DNA of 64,000 nt from an uncultured Lachnospiraceae bacterium (GCA_910584205.1 CAJUAA010000005.1:62001-126000); one strand, 5' to 3'; positions 34,590-43,721 are shown, counted from the stretch's first letter. Program-made: numbers and translations. Notes: a model not told the origin generated them from the letters alone.

Positions 34590-35472
34590 GGAACTGAGAG
34601 AACGGACCGGACAGGCGGAAGAGATTGTGTACAGATGGCTTCCGCGGCAGATGGGACGGCAGCAGACGATTGTGGAAGCGATGAACTACAGTGTGACGGC
34701 AGGCGGCAAGAGGCTGCGGCCGCTTCTCATGCAGGAGACCTTCCGGATGTTTGGAGGGACAACGGATGCGGTCGAACTGTTTATGGCGGCCATCGAGATG
34801 ATCCACACCTATTCACTGGTGCACGACGATCTGCCGGCCATGGACAACGATGAATACCGGCGGGGAAAGCTGACGACCCACGCGAAGTACGGCCACGCCA
34901 TGGGGATCCTGGCGGGCGACGGGCTTTTGAACTGGGCTTTTGAGACGGCGTCCGCGGCGTTTGACTGCGAGGAAAGCGCGGCCGGCCTGAAAAGGGTGGC
35001 GAAGGCGCTTCGGATCCTGGGGGAAAAGGCGGGCATTTATGGGATGATCGGCGGCCAGGTGGTGGACGTTGAGTCCACCGGACAGGCGGCAGATGAGGAA
35101 AAGCTTCTGTTCATCTACGAACTGAAGACCGGCGCCCTTCTGGAAGCGTCCATGATGATCGGAGCCGTGCTGGCCGGTGCGTCGGAGGAGGAAACAGAGA
35201 CGGTGGAACAGATCGCGTCCGATGTGGGGAAGGCGTTCCAGATCCGGGACGACATCCTGGATGTGACCAGTACCCTGGAGGTACTTGGAAAGCCCGTCAA
35301 CAGCGACGACCGGAATGCGAAAACGACCTATGTGACGCTGAAAGGGCTGGAGAAGGCCTCAGAGGACGTGGAAATGATTTCAAAGAGAGCACTTTCGCGT
35401 CTTGCGTCTCTTCCATATAAAAATGAATTTCTGACGGAACTGATAAGAGCGCTGATATACAGAGAAAAGTAA
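34576..35472 (+). CDS. ispA: polyprenyl (farnesyl/geranyl) diphosphate synthase
   Basis: A 298-residue trans-prenyltransferase that condenses IPP with allylic diphosphates. GGKRLRP binds IPP, LVHDDLPAMDND is the first Asp-rich motif, GQVVD lies in the middle, and IRDDILDVTS is the second Asp-rich motif. ATG 34576 is preceded by GAGGAGGGAC. It sits with dxs, giving two isoprenoid steps in one operon. Chain length (C10/C15) is inferred from family resemblance only. Confidence 0.92.
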   Translation: MNFSEELRERTGQAEEIVYRWLPRQMGRQQTIVEAMNYSVTAGGKRLRPLLMQETFRMFGGTTDAVELFMAAIEMIHTYSLVHDDLPAMDNDEYRRGKLTTHAKYGHAMGILAGDGLLNWAFETASAAFDCEESAAGLKRVAKALRILGEKAGIYGMIGGQVVDVESTGQAADEEKLLFIYELKTGALLEASMMIGAVLAGASEEETETVEQIASDVGKAFQIRDDILDVTSTLEVLGKPVNSDDRNAKTTYVTLKGLEKASEDVEMISKRALSRLASLPYKNEFLTELIRALIYREK

Positions 35473-35484
35473 GAGGGTTGGACC

Positions 35485-37350
35485 ATGGTACTGGAAAAGA
35501 TCGAGAAGGTCAATGATATCAAGGAAATACCGCCGGAGGAATATGAGACGCTCGCCTCGGAGATCCGGGAATTTCTGGTGGAGAAAATCAGCCGGACCGG
35601 CGGGCATCTGGCGTCCAATCTGGGCGTGGTAGAGCTCACCATGGCGCTTCATCTGAGTTTTGATTTCCCAAAGGACAAGGTGATCTGGGATGTGGGCCAC
35701 CAGGCCTATACCCATAAGCTTCTGACCGGCAGGAAGGCCGGGTTTGACGAGCTGCGCAAATACGGCGGCATGAGCGGATTTCCCAAGCGGAAGGAGAGCG
35801 ACTGCGACTGCTTTGACACCGGCCACAGTTCCACCTCCATTTCGGCGGGAATCGGCCTGGTGGCGGCGAGAGACCTGCTGGGCGGGGATGAGCACATCAT
35901 CTCCGTCATCGGGGACGGGGCGCTGACCGGCGGCATGGCCTATGAGGCGCTGAACAATGCGTCCCAGCTGAAGAAGAATTTTATCATTGTTCTGAATGAC
36001 AATCACATGTCCATTGCGGAAAATGTGGGGGGGATGTCCGAGTATCTGAACGGGCTTCGGACCAATGAAGTGTATACGAATTTTAAGACCGGAGTGAAAC
36101 AGTCGCTGAACCGGATTCCAGGAGGCGTTCATCTTGCCAACCAGCTGAAGAAGACGAAAAGCGGCATCAAGCAGCTGCTGATTCCGGGAATGCTGTTCGA
36201 GGATATGGGCATCACCTATCTGGGGCCGGTGGACGGGCATGACATTGCAAAACTTCTGGATGTATTCCGAAAGGCAAGGCGGGTCAAGGGAGCCGTGCTG
36301 GTTCATGTACTGACCAAAAAGGGAAAAGGCTATCCGCCTGCGGAGCGGCATCCGGCCAGATTTCACGGGGCGGAGCCCTTTGAGATCGAGACGGGCCTGC
36401 CGAAGAACAGGAGAAAAAAGGCCAACTATCAGGATGTCTTTTCCACCTGCATGGTGAAGCTGGGGCAGCGTCATGAGCATGTGGTGGCGATCACGGCGGC
36501 CATGCCGGACGGGACCGGGCTGAAACGTTTTAAAAATCTGTATCCGGACCGCTTTTTTGACGTGGGCATCGCGGAGGGACATGCCGTGACCTTTGCGGCA
36601 GGCCTGGCGGCGGGAGGGATTAAGCCGATCTTCGCGGTCTATTCTTCTTTCCTGCAGAGAGCTTACGATCAGGTGCTGCATGACGTCTGCATCCAGAACC
36701 TTCCGGTGGTTTTTGCCATCGACCGGGCCGGACTGGTGGGAAGCGACGGGGAGACTCATCAGGGGATTTTTGACCTGTCGTACCTGTCCAGCATTCCGAA
36801 TATGCATATTATGGCGCCGAAGAATAAATGGGAGCTGTCCGACATGCTGAAGTTCGCCGTGGAATTCCACGGCCCCATCGCCCTTCGATATCCCAGAGGA
36901 GAGGCTTACGACGGGCTGAGAGAGTTTCGGAGTCCCGTGGTATACGGGAAGAGCGAGCTTCTCTACGAGGAAGAGGATATTGCGCTCCTGGCCGTGGGCA
37001 GTATGGTGAAGACTGCGGTGGAAGTCCGCAGGCGGTTAAAGGAGATGGGCTACAGCTGTACGCTGGTCAACGCCCGGTTTGTAAAGCCGATTGATATCGA
37101 ATGTATCAAAATGCTTGGCAGAGAGCATAAGCTCCTGGTGACCATGGAGGAGAATGTGAAGAGCGGCGGCTATGGGGAGAAGGTTCTGGACGCTGCGGCG
37201 GCTCTGGAGCTTCCGGTGCGGGTCCTGAACATTGCGATTCCCGACGAGTATGTGGAGCATGGCAATGTGGACCTTCTCTATCAGGAAGTGGGCATCGACG
37301 CCAAAGCCGTGACCGGGCGGATCATTGAACAGTATATTACGATCAGGTAA
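35485..37350 (+). CDS. dxs: 1-deoxy-D-xylulose-5-phosphate synthase
   Basis: A 621-residue thiamine diphosphate enzyme condensing pyruvate and glyceraldehyde-3-phosphate in the MEP pathway. Landmarks: GHQAYTHKLLTGR, GHSSTSISAGIG, GDGALTGGMAYEALNNA (ThDP binding), NDNHMSIAENVGG, GPVDGHD, then the pyrimidine domain EGHAVTFAAGLA and DRAGLVGSDGETHQG. Length is normal. It follows ispA by 12 bases and its 3' end is 7 bases from tlyA. Confidence 0.95.
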   Translation: MVLEKIEKVNDIKEIPPEEYETLASEIREFLVEKISRTGGHLASNLGVVELTMALHLSFDFPKDKVIWDVGHQAYTHKLLTGRKAGFDELRKYGGMSGFPKRKESDCDCFDTGHSSTSISAGIGLVAARDLLGGDEHIISVIGDGALTGGMAYEALNNASQLKKNFIIVLNDNHMSIAENVGGMSEYLNGLRTNEVYTNFKTGVKQSLNRIPGGVHLANQLKKTKSGIKQLLIPGMLFEDMGITYLGPVDGHDIAKLLDVFRKARRVKGAVLVHVLTKKGKGYPPAERHPARFHGAEPFEIETGLPKNRRKKANYQDVFSTCMVKLGQRHEHVVAITAAMPDGTGLKRFKNLYPDRFFDVGIAEGHAVTFAAGLAAGGIKPIFAVYSSFLQRAYDQVLHDVCIQNLPVVFAIDRAGLVGSDGETHQGIFDLSYLSSIPNMHIMAPKNKWELSDMLKFAVEFHGPIALRYPRGEAYDGLREFRSPVVYGKSELLYEEEDIALLAVGSMVKTAVEVRRRLKEMGYSCTLVNARFVKPIDIECIKMLGREHKLLVTMEENVKSGGYGEKVLDAAAALELPVRVLNIAIPDEYVEHGNVDLLYQEVGIDAKAVTGRIIEQYITIR

Positions 37351-37357
37351 GGATGGA

Positions 37358-38164
37358 ATGATGAAGACAAGATTGGATGTCCTGATGGTGCAGCGGGGGC
37401 TTGCGGAGTCCAGAGAGAAGGCAAAAGCGGTCATCATGTCCGGAAATGTGTTCGTGGACGGGCAGCGGGAGGACAAGGCGGGCACTTCCTTCGGGGAGCG
37501 GGCCGTGATCGAGGTGAAGGGAAATCCTCTGAAATATGTGAGCCGGGGCGGGCTGAAGCTGGAAAAGGCGGTGGAGCGTTTCGACGTATCGCTGACGGAC
37601 AGGGTCTGTATGGATGTGGGGTCCTCCACCGGGGGCTTTACGGACTGTATGCTGCAGAACGGCGCCCGGAAAGTATACGCGGTGGACGTGGGAACCAACC
37701 AGCTGGCGTGGAAACTTCGGCAGGATGACCGGGTAGTCGTCATGGAGCGGACCAACATCCGTTATGTGACGGGGGAGCAGATTCCGGAACCGGTGGAATT
37801 CGCCTCTATCGACGTGGCGTTTATCTCCCTGACGAAGGTGCTTCAGCCGGTGAAGGAGCTTCTGACGCCGGACGGGGAGGTGGTGGCCCTCATCAAACCG
37901 CAGTTTGAAGCCGGGCGGGAGCAGGTGGGAAAAAAGGGCGTGGTCAGGGACAAAAACGTCCATCTGGAGGTGATCGGGCGGGTGCTTGACTATGCCCGAA
38001 GCATCGGTTTTGCCGTGCGGGATCTGGATTTTTCACCGATCCGGGGGCCGGAAGGAAATATTGAATATCTGGCTCATCTTAAGAAGCAGGAAGAAGGGGC
38101 GTTTCCGGAAACGGGCATGCCGGAACCGGCGTCTGTCGTGGCGCAGGCCCATGAGGCGTTGTAA
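37358..38164 (+). CDS. tlyA: TlyA family rRNA (cytidine-2'-O)-methyltransferase
   Basis: About 268 residues: an N-terminal S4 RNA-binding domain (RLDVLMVQRGLAESREKAKA, VFVDG) and an FtsJ-like methyltransferase domain (DVGSSTGGFTDCML as SAM loop, VYAVDVGTNQLAWKLR, DVAFISLTKVL, LIKPQFEAGREQVGKKGVVRD). The family methylates 16S/23S rRNA cytidines; older annotation as hemolysin is by name only. Two adjacent ATGs at 37358 and 37361 are possible. Confidence 0.93.
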   Translation: MMKTRLDVLMVQRGLAESREKAKAVIMSGNVFVDGQREDKAGTSFGERAVIEVKGNPLKYVSRGGLKLEKAVERFDVSLTDRVCMDVGSSTGGFTDCMLQNGARKVYAVDVGTNQLAWKLRQDDRVVVMERTNIRYVTGEQIPEPVEFASIDVAFISLTKVLQPVKELLTPDGEVVALIKPQFEAGREQVGKKGVVRDKNVHLEVIGRVLDYARSIGFAVRDLDFSPIRGPEGNIEYLAHLKKQEEGAFPETGMPEPASVVAQAHEAL

Positions 38165-38172
38165 GGATACAT

Positions 38173-39021
38173 ATGAAGACATTTTATATTATTGCAAATA
38201 CGGACAAGGATGAGAATCTGCGGCTGTCCCACGAGATTGCGGCTTACCTGACGTCTCAGGGAAAGCGCTGTGTGATCCGCAGGCAGGAGCAGGAACAGAC
38301 GGTCCTGCACAGCCAGCTTTCCACAGAGGAAGTGGACGGGATTCTGGTGCTGGGCGGGGACGGGACGCTGCTTCGGGCCGCCAGGGAACTGGCAGACCGG
38401 CGCATCCCGTTTCTGGGCATCAATATGGGGCATCTGGGCTATCTGGCTGAGATTGAAGAACAGAACGTACGTTCGGCTCTGGAGCGGCTGATTGCGGACG
38501 AGTACACCATAGAGGAACGGATGATGCTGTCCGGGAGCGTCTATGTGAACGGCGAGGAAGTGGAGCAGGACGTGGCGCTGAACGACATCGTGCTGAACCG
38601 GTCCGGCAATCTCAGGGTGGTGGATTATGAGGTCTATGTGAACGGACAGTATCTGAATTCCTTTACGGCGGACGGGATCATCGTATCGACGCCCACAGGT
38701 TCCACCGGTTACAGCCTGTCTGCGGGAGGCCCCATCATCTCGCCTACGGCTACCATGCTGATGCTGACGCCCATCTGTCCGCATACGCTGAATTCCAGAA
38801 GCATTGTATTTTCCGGAAACGACCGGATACGGATCCGCATCGGAGAGGGAAGAAGGAGCGGCAGAGACGAGGCCTGCGTGACTTTTGACGGAGACACCTG
38901 CGTGCAGATGAAGACAGGAGATCATGTGGATATCAGAAAATCCGCGGAGGTGACCCGGATCATGAAGATCAATCAGGTCAGTTTTCTGGAAGTGCTCCGC
39001 AACAAACTGAGCCGGAGCTGA
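38173..39021 (+). CDS. nadK: NAD kinase
   Basis: A 282-residue enzyme that phosphorylates NAD to NADP. VLGGDGTLLRAAREL is the GGDG motif, GINMGHLGYLAEIE, ALNDIVLNR, and TPTGSTGYSLSAGGPI the substrate site. It starts 9 bases after tlyA. The tlyA-nadK-argR-recN order is the standard clostridial one. Confidence 0.95.
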   Translation: MKTFYIIANTDKDENLRLSHEIAAYLTSQGKRCVIRRQEQEQTVLHSQLSTEEVDGILVLGGDGTLLRAARELADRRIPFLGINMGHLGYLAEIEEQNVRSALERLIADEYTIEERMMLSGSVYVNGEEVEQDVALNDIVLNRSGNLRVVDYEVYVNGQYLNSFTADGIIVSTPTGSTGYSLSAGGPIISPTATMLMLTPICPHTLNSRSIVFSGNDRIRIRIGEGRRSGRDEACVTFDGDTCVQMKTGDHVDIRKSAEVTRIMKINQVSFLEVLRNKLSRS

Positions 39022-39036
39022 CATAAGGAGGTTTCC

Positions 39037-39495
39037 ATGAAACGCAGAAGACATGAAAAGATCATAGAGCTGATCGGCCGCTATGATATCGAGACCCAGG
39101 ACGAGCTGGCGGACCGTCTGGTCCAGGAGGGCTTTCAGGTGACCCAGGCTACGGTTTCCCGTGATATCCGGGAGCTGAAGCTGTCCAAAGTACCCGGCAG
39201 GGAGGGGCGTCAGAAATACGCGCTTCTGAGCCGCCAGGAGCATCAGATGGCGGAGAAATACGTGGGGATCCTGAGAGAGGCCTTTGTATCCATGGACAGC
39301 GCGCAGAATATTCTGGTGATCAAAACCGTATCCGGCATGGCCATGGCGGCGGCCGCGGCGCTGGACAACATCGGATGGAAGGAGATCGTGGGCTGTATCG
39401 CAGGAGACGATACGGTCATGTGCGCCATCCGTACGACGGAGGATACAGAGAACGTGATGAAGGAACTGGAAAAGATTTTAAAGAGACAGAGGTGA
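39037..39495 (+). CDS. argR: arginine repressor ArgR/AhrC
   Basis: A 152-residue repressor. The N-terminal winged helix has RHEKIIELIGRYDIETQDEL and TQATVSRDIRELKLSKV; the C-terminal hexamer and arginine-binding domain has AAAALDNIGWKEIVGCIAGDDT, including the GDD(T/S) arginine contacts. It controls arginine biosynthesis and catabolism genes. AAGGAGGTTTCC is a strong ribosome site. It is co-transcribed with recN as in Bacillus. Confidence 0.95.
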   Translation: MKRRRHEKIIELIGRYDIETQDELADRLVQEGFQVTQATVSRDIRELKLSKVPGREGRQKYALLSRQEHQMAEKYVGILREAFVSMDSAQNILVIKTVSGMAMAAAAALDNIGWKEIVGCIAGDDTVMCAIRTTEDTENVMKELEKILKRQR

Positions 39496-39499
39496 AGGT

Positions 39500-41191
39500 A
39501 TGCTGCTTCATTTACATGTAAAGAATCTGGCCCTGATCCGGGAGACGGAGATCGATTTTTCCGAAGGGTTGAATATACTGACGGGTGAGACCGGCGCGGG
39601 AAAGTCCATTCTCATCGGTTCCATGACCATGGCGCTGGGCGGCAAGGTGCCAAAGGAAATGATCCGGGAGGACGCGGATTATGCGCTGGCAGAACTGGTG
39701 TTCTCCGTGGACCAGCCGAAGCTGATCCGGAAACTGGAGGAACTGGATATTCCTCTGGAAGACGGAGAGCTGGTCCTGTCCCGGAAAATATCCGGAAACC
39801 GCAGTATCTGCAGGCTGAACGGAGTGACCGTCAGCACGGCCGTCTTAAAGGAGATTTCTTCTCTGCTCATCGACATTCACGGCCAGCATGAGCATCAGTC
39901 CCTGCTGCAGAAGAAAAAACATCTGGAGATCCTGGATGCCTACGGGCACGAGGAGCTTTCGCCGCTGCTGGGGCAGCTTTCAGAGAGCTGGCAGGAGTGC
40001 AGAAAATGGAAGGAAGAGCTGGAGCAGTCCGGAGAGGATGCGGATGCCAGAGTCCGGGAGCAGTCGCTTCTGGAGTTCGAGATCCAGGAGATCGAGGAGG
40101 CGGATCTGAAGGACGGAGAGGATGCGCTTCTGGAGCAGTCCTACCGGAAGATGGTCAACGGGAAAAAGATCATGGAGGCGCTGACCGTCGTGCAGGCGCT
40201 CTGTGCCGGAGAGGACGTGTCCGCGTCCGAGCAGACCGGTCGGGCGTGCAGGGAGCTTTCCGGCGTCCTCCGATACGATGAGGAGCTGGAGCCTCTGAAC
40301 AGCCAGCTTCAGGAGATCGACAGCCAGCTTCAGGATTTTGTCCGGGAGATGGACGATTACATGGAAGGACTGGAATTTTCCGAACAGGAATTCCGGGAGA
40401 CGGAGGAACGGCTGAATCTGATCAATCATCTGAAGGCGAAATACGGCCAGGCCATCGAAGAGATCCGGGCGTATCAGGAAGAGAAGCAGAAACGCCTGGA
40501 CATGCTGGTGAACTACGAGCAGTACAGGGAAAAGCTGCAGAAAGCATATGAAGAGGCGTCCCGCAGGATGGAGGCGCTTTGCAGGGAGGCCCATGAGATC
40601 CGCGTCAGGGAAGCGGAGAAGCTGGCCGGCCTGATGCGGCGGCAGCTGGGAGAACTGAATTTTCTGGATGTACAGTTTGAGATCCGGGTACAGGAGACGG
40701 ACGTACCCACTGCCGCCGGCTTTGATGATGTGGAGTTTCTGATCTCCACCAATCCGGGAGAGCCCATGAAGCCGCTGGGAAAGATCGCGTCCGGCGGAGA
40801 ACTGTCGAGAGTCATGCTGGCCATCAAGACGGTGATGGCGGATCAGGATGAGATCCATACGGTGATCTTCGACGAGATCGACGCGGGGATCAGCGGGCGC
40901 ACGGCGCAGAAGGTGTCGGAGAAACTGGCGCTGATCGGCCGGAGCCGACAGGTGATCTGCATCACCCATCTGGCACAGCTGGCCTCCATGGCGGACAGCC
41001 ATTACTGCATTGAGAAGCAGGCGGTGGACGGCAGCACGCAGACGCGGATCCGGAAGCTGTCCCAGGAGGAGATTACAGAAGAACTGGCTCGGATTCTGGG
41101 AGGAGCCAGGATCACGGACGCGGTACGCTGGAACGCCATGGAGATGAAGAGGCTGGCGCTTCAGTTTAAAAATGAAACAGGAAAAACCTGA
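39500..41191 (+). CDS. recN: DNA repair protein RecN
   Basis: A 563-residue SMC-like ATPase for double-strand break repair. LHVKNLALIRETEIDF and TGETGAGKSILIGSM (Walker A), IDIHGQHEHQSLL, a central coiled coil around residues 150-360, then ASGGELSRVMLAIK (signature) and VIFDEIDAGISGRTAQKV (Walker B). Length is typical. No separate promoter is seen upstream. Confidence 0.95.
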   Translation: MLLHLHVKNLALIRETEIDFSEGLNILTGETGAGKSILIGSMTMALGGKVPKEMIREDADYALAELVFSVDQPKLIRKLEELDIPLEDGELVLSRKISGNRSICRLNGVTVSTAVLKEISSLLIDIHGQHEHQSLLQKKKHLEILDAYGHEELSPLLGQLSESWQECRKWKEELEQSGEDADARVREQSLLEFEIQEIEEADLKDGEDALLEQSYRKMVNGKKIMEALTVVQALCAGEDVSASEQTGRACRELSGVLRYDEELEPLNSQLQEIDSQLQDFVREMDDYMEGLEFSEQEFRETEERLNLINHLKAKYGQAIEEIRAYQEEKQKRLDMLVNYEQYREKLQKAYEEASRRMEALCREAHEIRVREAEKLAGLMRRQLGELNFLDVQFEIRVQETDVPTAAGFDDVEFLISTNPGEPMKPLGKIASGGELSRVMLAIKTVMADQDEIHTVIFDEIDAGISGRTAQKVSEKLALIGRSRQVICITHLAQLASMADSHYCIEKQAVDGSTQTRIRKLSQEEITEELARILGGARITDAVRWNAMEMKRLALQFKNETGKT

Positions 41192-41197
41192 CAGTAA

Positions 41198-41266
41198 TTT
41201 TAGACGGTTTTATGCAGACACTAAAGAAAAAAGTGTGAAAGGTGTGGCTGCATGAACCGTCTAAAA
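41198..41266 (+). promoter_or_regulatory. long inverted repeat enclosing the spoIVB start codon
   Basis: TTTTAGACGGTT (41198-41209) plus ATGCAG (41212-41217) pair with CTGCAT (41248-41253) plus AACCGTCTAAAA (41255-41266), 18 base pairs with one small bulge. A small inner hairpin ACACT/AGTGT lies inside. The ATG at 41252 is in the right arm while the ribosome site AAAGGTG lies in the unpaired part. Confidence 0.7.
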
Positions 41267-42367
41267 ATATATCGCGCCTGCCTGGCCGGGGCGCTGCTCG
41301 TGTCCATCCTCATGATGGGCTTCTACGTCAGATGGTACGTGAGGACGCAGATTCCCGATGTGGTGCGGGTGGGCGTCGGAGATGAACAGACGCTGGATCT
41401 GGGGCTTAAGGAAGTATCTGTCCGGGTGGTGGAGAGAAAACGGGTGATTCCGGGAGGGATCCCCATCGGCATCTATCTGGAGACCGAGGGCGTCTACGTG
41501 GTGGGAACCGGAGAAGTAGAGGCCGCGGACGGACTGAACTATGAACCGGCTTATCAGATCGTACAGGCAGGAGATTATATCCTTGCGGTCAATGGAAGGC
41601 AGATCCACGACAAGGACGAGCTGATCGACTGCGTGCAGGCAAACAAAAGCGAGATCATGATTCTGAAGCTGCTCAGGAACGGCCAGGTCATAAAGGTGCG
41701 CGTCCATGCGGTGGAGACAAAAGAGGAGGATTTTAAACTGGGCGTGTGGGTAAAGGACGACATCCAGGGAATCGGGACGCTGACTTATCTGACGGAGGAC
41801 ATGCGGTTCGGGGCGCTGGGCCATGGGATTACGGATACGGATACCGGGGAACTGCTGGAGGCTTCCGGCGGTTCGCTTTATGATACGAATATACTGGAGA
41901 TTATAAAAGGAGAGAAGGGGACGCCGGGCGAGATCAGCGGGATGATTACCTATTCGGAGCGGCACATCAGAGGGATGATAAACAGCAATACGGCGGCGGG
42001 GATCTTCGGGGTTACGGATCAGAGGACCCGGAGCGAACTGGAGGCGGAACCGGTGGAAGTGTCTTTCAAGCAGGAGATTTACCGCGGGCCGGCGTATATC
42101 CGGAGCGCCGTGTCCGGGGAACTGAAGAATTACCAGATCCGAATCCAGGAGATCCGTCTCAATGAAGACGACGTGAACAAGGGAATGATCTTTCAGGTGA
42201 CGGACCCGGAACTTCTGGAGCTGACCGGGGGCGTCATTCAGGGAATGAGCGGATCGCCGATCCTGCAGAACGGAAAGCTGATCGGAGCAGTGACCCATGT
42301 GTTCGTGAATGATCCTACCCGGGGGTACGGAATCTTCGCGGAGACCATGCTCAGTGCGGAGGAATAG
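41252..42367 (+). CDS. spoIVB: SpoIVB serine peptidase (S55)
   Basis: A 371-residue sporulation protease that in Bacillus is made in the forespore and cleaves SpoIVFA to activate pro-sigma-K processing. An N-terminal signal anchor (about residues 9-27) is followed by a PDZ domain (AGDYILAVNGRQIHDKDEL) and the S55 peptidase domain with FGALGHGITD (catalytic His near residue 190) and IQGMSGSPIL (catalytic Ser near 333). It is the last gene of the nusB-recN series. The gene normally next, spo0A, is absent here. Confidence 0.95.
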   Translation: MNRLKIYRACLAGALLVSILMMGFYVRWYVRTQIPDVVRVGVGDEQTLDLGLKEVSVRVVERKRVIPGGIPIGIYLETEGVYVVGTGEVEAADGLNYEPAYQIVQAGDYILAVNGRQIHDKDELIDCVQANKSEIMILKLLRNGQVIKVRVHAVETKEEDFKLGVWVKDDIQGIGTLTYLTEDMRFGALGHGITDTDTGELLEASGGSLYDTNILEIIKGEKGTPGEISGMITYSERHIRGMINSNTAAGIFGVTDQRTRSELEAEPVEVSFKQEIYRGPAYIRSAVSGELKNYQIRIQEIRLNEDDVNKGMIFQVTDPELLELTGGVIQGMSGSPILQNGKLIGAVTHVFVNDPTRGYGIFAETMLSAEE

Positions 42368-42395
42368 GGAAGGTTGAAAAATACCGGGATCTGTA

Positions 42396-42438
42396 GTACC
42401 ATGACATGGACAGGGAAAACAGAGGAGACACATGGTAC
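42396..42438 (+). promoter_or_regulatory. inverted repeat around the ribosome site of the S51-like peptidase gene
   Basis: GTACCATG (42396-42403) and CATGGTAC (42431-42438) are perfect inverted copies. The ribosome site AGAGGAG (42421-42427) lies in the loop and the ATG follows at 42440. Confidence 0.45.
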
Positions 42439-42439
42439 G

Positions 42440-43186
42440 ATGAAATTATTTATGACAAGCAGTCCGGGCGGAAGCGTCTGTGTGGATGGCAGATGGACGG
42501 CGGATTCTTTTGACCCGGCAAATGGATTTCTGAAAGAATTCCGAAACGCATGCAGAGGAGAGACGGACTGTCTGGTTCTGAGCTCGGACCCGGAAAATAC
42601 CGGGATGGGCGATGAGATGCAGTCTTTTTTCAGGGAAGCCTTTCTTCACAGCGGGATGTCCGTGACGAGAGTGGACGTGTGCGACAGACGGAATCCGCAG
42701 GCGGCGGACAGGCTTTGCTGTTATGGAGTCCTGATCCTGGCAGGAGGCCACGTACCCACCCAGAATGCCTTTTTCCGCCAAATCGGGCTGAGAGAGAGGA
42801 TACAGCGGTACGCCGGCGTGGTGATGGGCGTCAGCGCAGGGACCATGAACAGCGCGGAGGTGGTCTATGCCCAGCCGGAGGAGCAGGGAGAGGCGGTGAA
42901 TCCATACTATGTGCGGTATATGCAGGGACTGGGGCTGACCCATGTAAATGTGCTGCCGCATTTTCAGAATGTGAAGGGTTTGCGTCTGGACGGGCTCCGC
43001 GTCCTGGAGGATATTTCGCTTCCGGACAGCAGAGTGCGTCCTTTCTACGGGCTTCCGGACGGTTCCTGGCTGTATCGGGAGAACGAGCGTACACGGCTGT
43101 ACGGGGAAGCCTGGCTTCTGGAAGCCGGGACCTGTATCAAGATCTGCGAAGACGGAGAATCGCGGGAGGTGGAGGATGAACGATAA
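42440..43186 (+). CDS. peptidase S51 (PepE/cyanophycinase-like) family protein
   Basis: About 248 residues. MKLFMTSSPGG at the start and GVLILAGGHVPTQNAFF and MGVSAGTMN are the class I amidotransferase-like fold of peptidase E; the Ser of VSAG is the predicted nucleophile, with LPHFQN and YGLPDGSW later. PepE removes N-terminal aspartyl residues, but substrate cannot be inferred here. I reject the upstream TTG extension from 42374 because no ribosome site supports it. The gene overlaps the following MATE remnant by 11 bases. Confidence 0.85.
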   Translation: MKLFMTSSPGGSVCVDGRWTADSFDPANGFLKEFRNACRGETDCLVLSSDPENTGMGDEMQSFFREAFLHSGMSVTRVDVCDRRNPQAADRLCCYGVLILAGGHVPTQNAFFRQIGLRERIQRYAGVVMGVSAGTMNSAEVVYAQPEEQGEAVNPYYVRYMQGLGLTHVNVLPHFQNVKGLRLDGLRVLEDISLPDSRVRPFYGLPDGSWLYRENERTRLYGEAWLLEAGTCIKICEDGESREVEDER

Positions 43187-43563
43187 ACAGGATTTTACAA
43201 AAGGAAGCATTCCGGTGAAGATGGTCCGGTTTATGATCCCCATACTGGGGGCGCTGGTGCTGCAGGCCATGTACAGCGCGGTGGACCTGCTTTCTGCTGG
43301 TTTTTGCGAAGCCGGTGGCAGTCCTCATGCAGGCGCCGGAAGAGGCGCTGGATCTGACGGTTCAGTACATACGGATCTGCGGGGCTGGCATGGTGTTCGT
43401 CATCGCTTATAGTTTGCCCATGTCTTATTTCATGAGCATCCGGCCGGGGGCCACCCTGACGGAGATCGGCCTTGCGGCGCCTGCGGCCACCGTATTCGGC
43501 ATCCTGCTCTGCACGGCTTATTACATAAAAATGAATCGAAAGCTGGAAAGACAGGCGGCCTGA
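43176..43563 (+). pseudogene. MATE efflux transporter remnant with two internal deletions
   Basis: Begins normally behind GGGAGGTGGAGG as MNDKQDFTKGSIPVKMVRFM and AMYSAVDLL, the start of MATE family exporters. At about 43290 it jumps and changes frame into VFAKPVAVLMQAPEEALDL, a loop found near the middle of the protein, then at about 43410 jumps to the C-terminal RPGATLTEIGLAAPAATVFG. A normal MATE protein is about 450 residues; about 125 remain. It cannot make a working transporter. Confidence 0.85.
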
Positions 43564-43650
43564 CCTTGATTCCGGCAAAAGCCGCACAGGACAGGCGCAT
43601 CGGCATGGTTCTGTCCCGTGAATTCGTGCGGATTCCGCCTGAAAAAACAG

Positions 43651-43679
43651 TTGCCCTTCCGGTCATATGACTTTATAAT
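43651..43679 (+). promoter_or_regulatory. sigma-A promoter of the cytidylate-kinase-like gene
   Basis: TTGCCC, 17 bases, TATAAT, 43 bases before the ATG at 43722. Confidence 0.65.
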
Positions 43680-43721
43680 GAAAGTATCCTTTAACTGAGA
43701 ATAAAAGCGGAGGAAACAAGT

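Noticed and set aside
35380..36870. 496-codon minus-strand open frame across dxs
   Set aside because: The plus frame is dxs with all motifs; the antisense frame has no recognisable domain.
41192..41252. A forespore sigma (SigF/SigG) promoter for spoIVB
   Set aside because: No convincing -35 and -10 pair was found; GACACTA near 41217 resembles a -10 only loosely.
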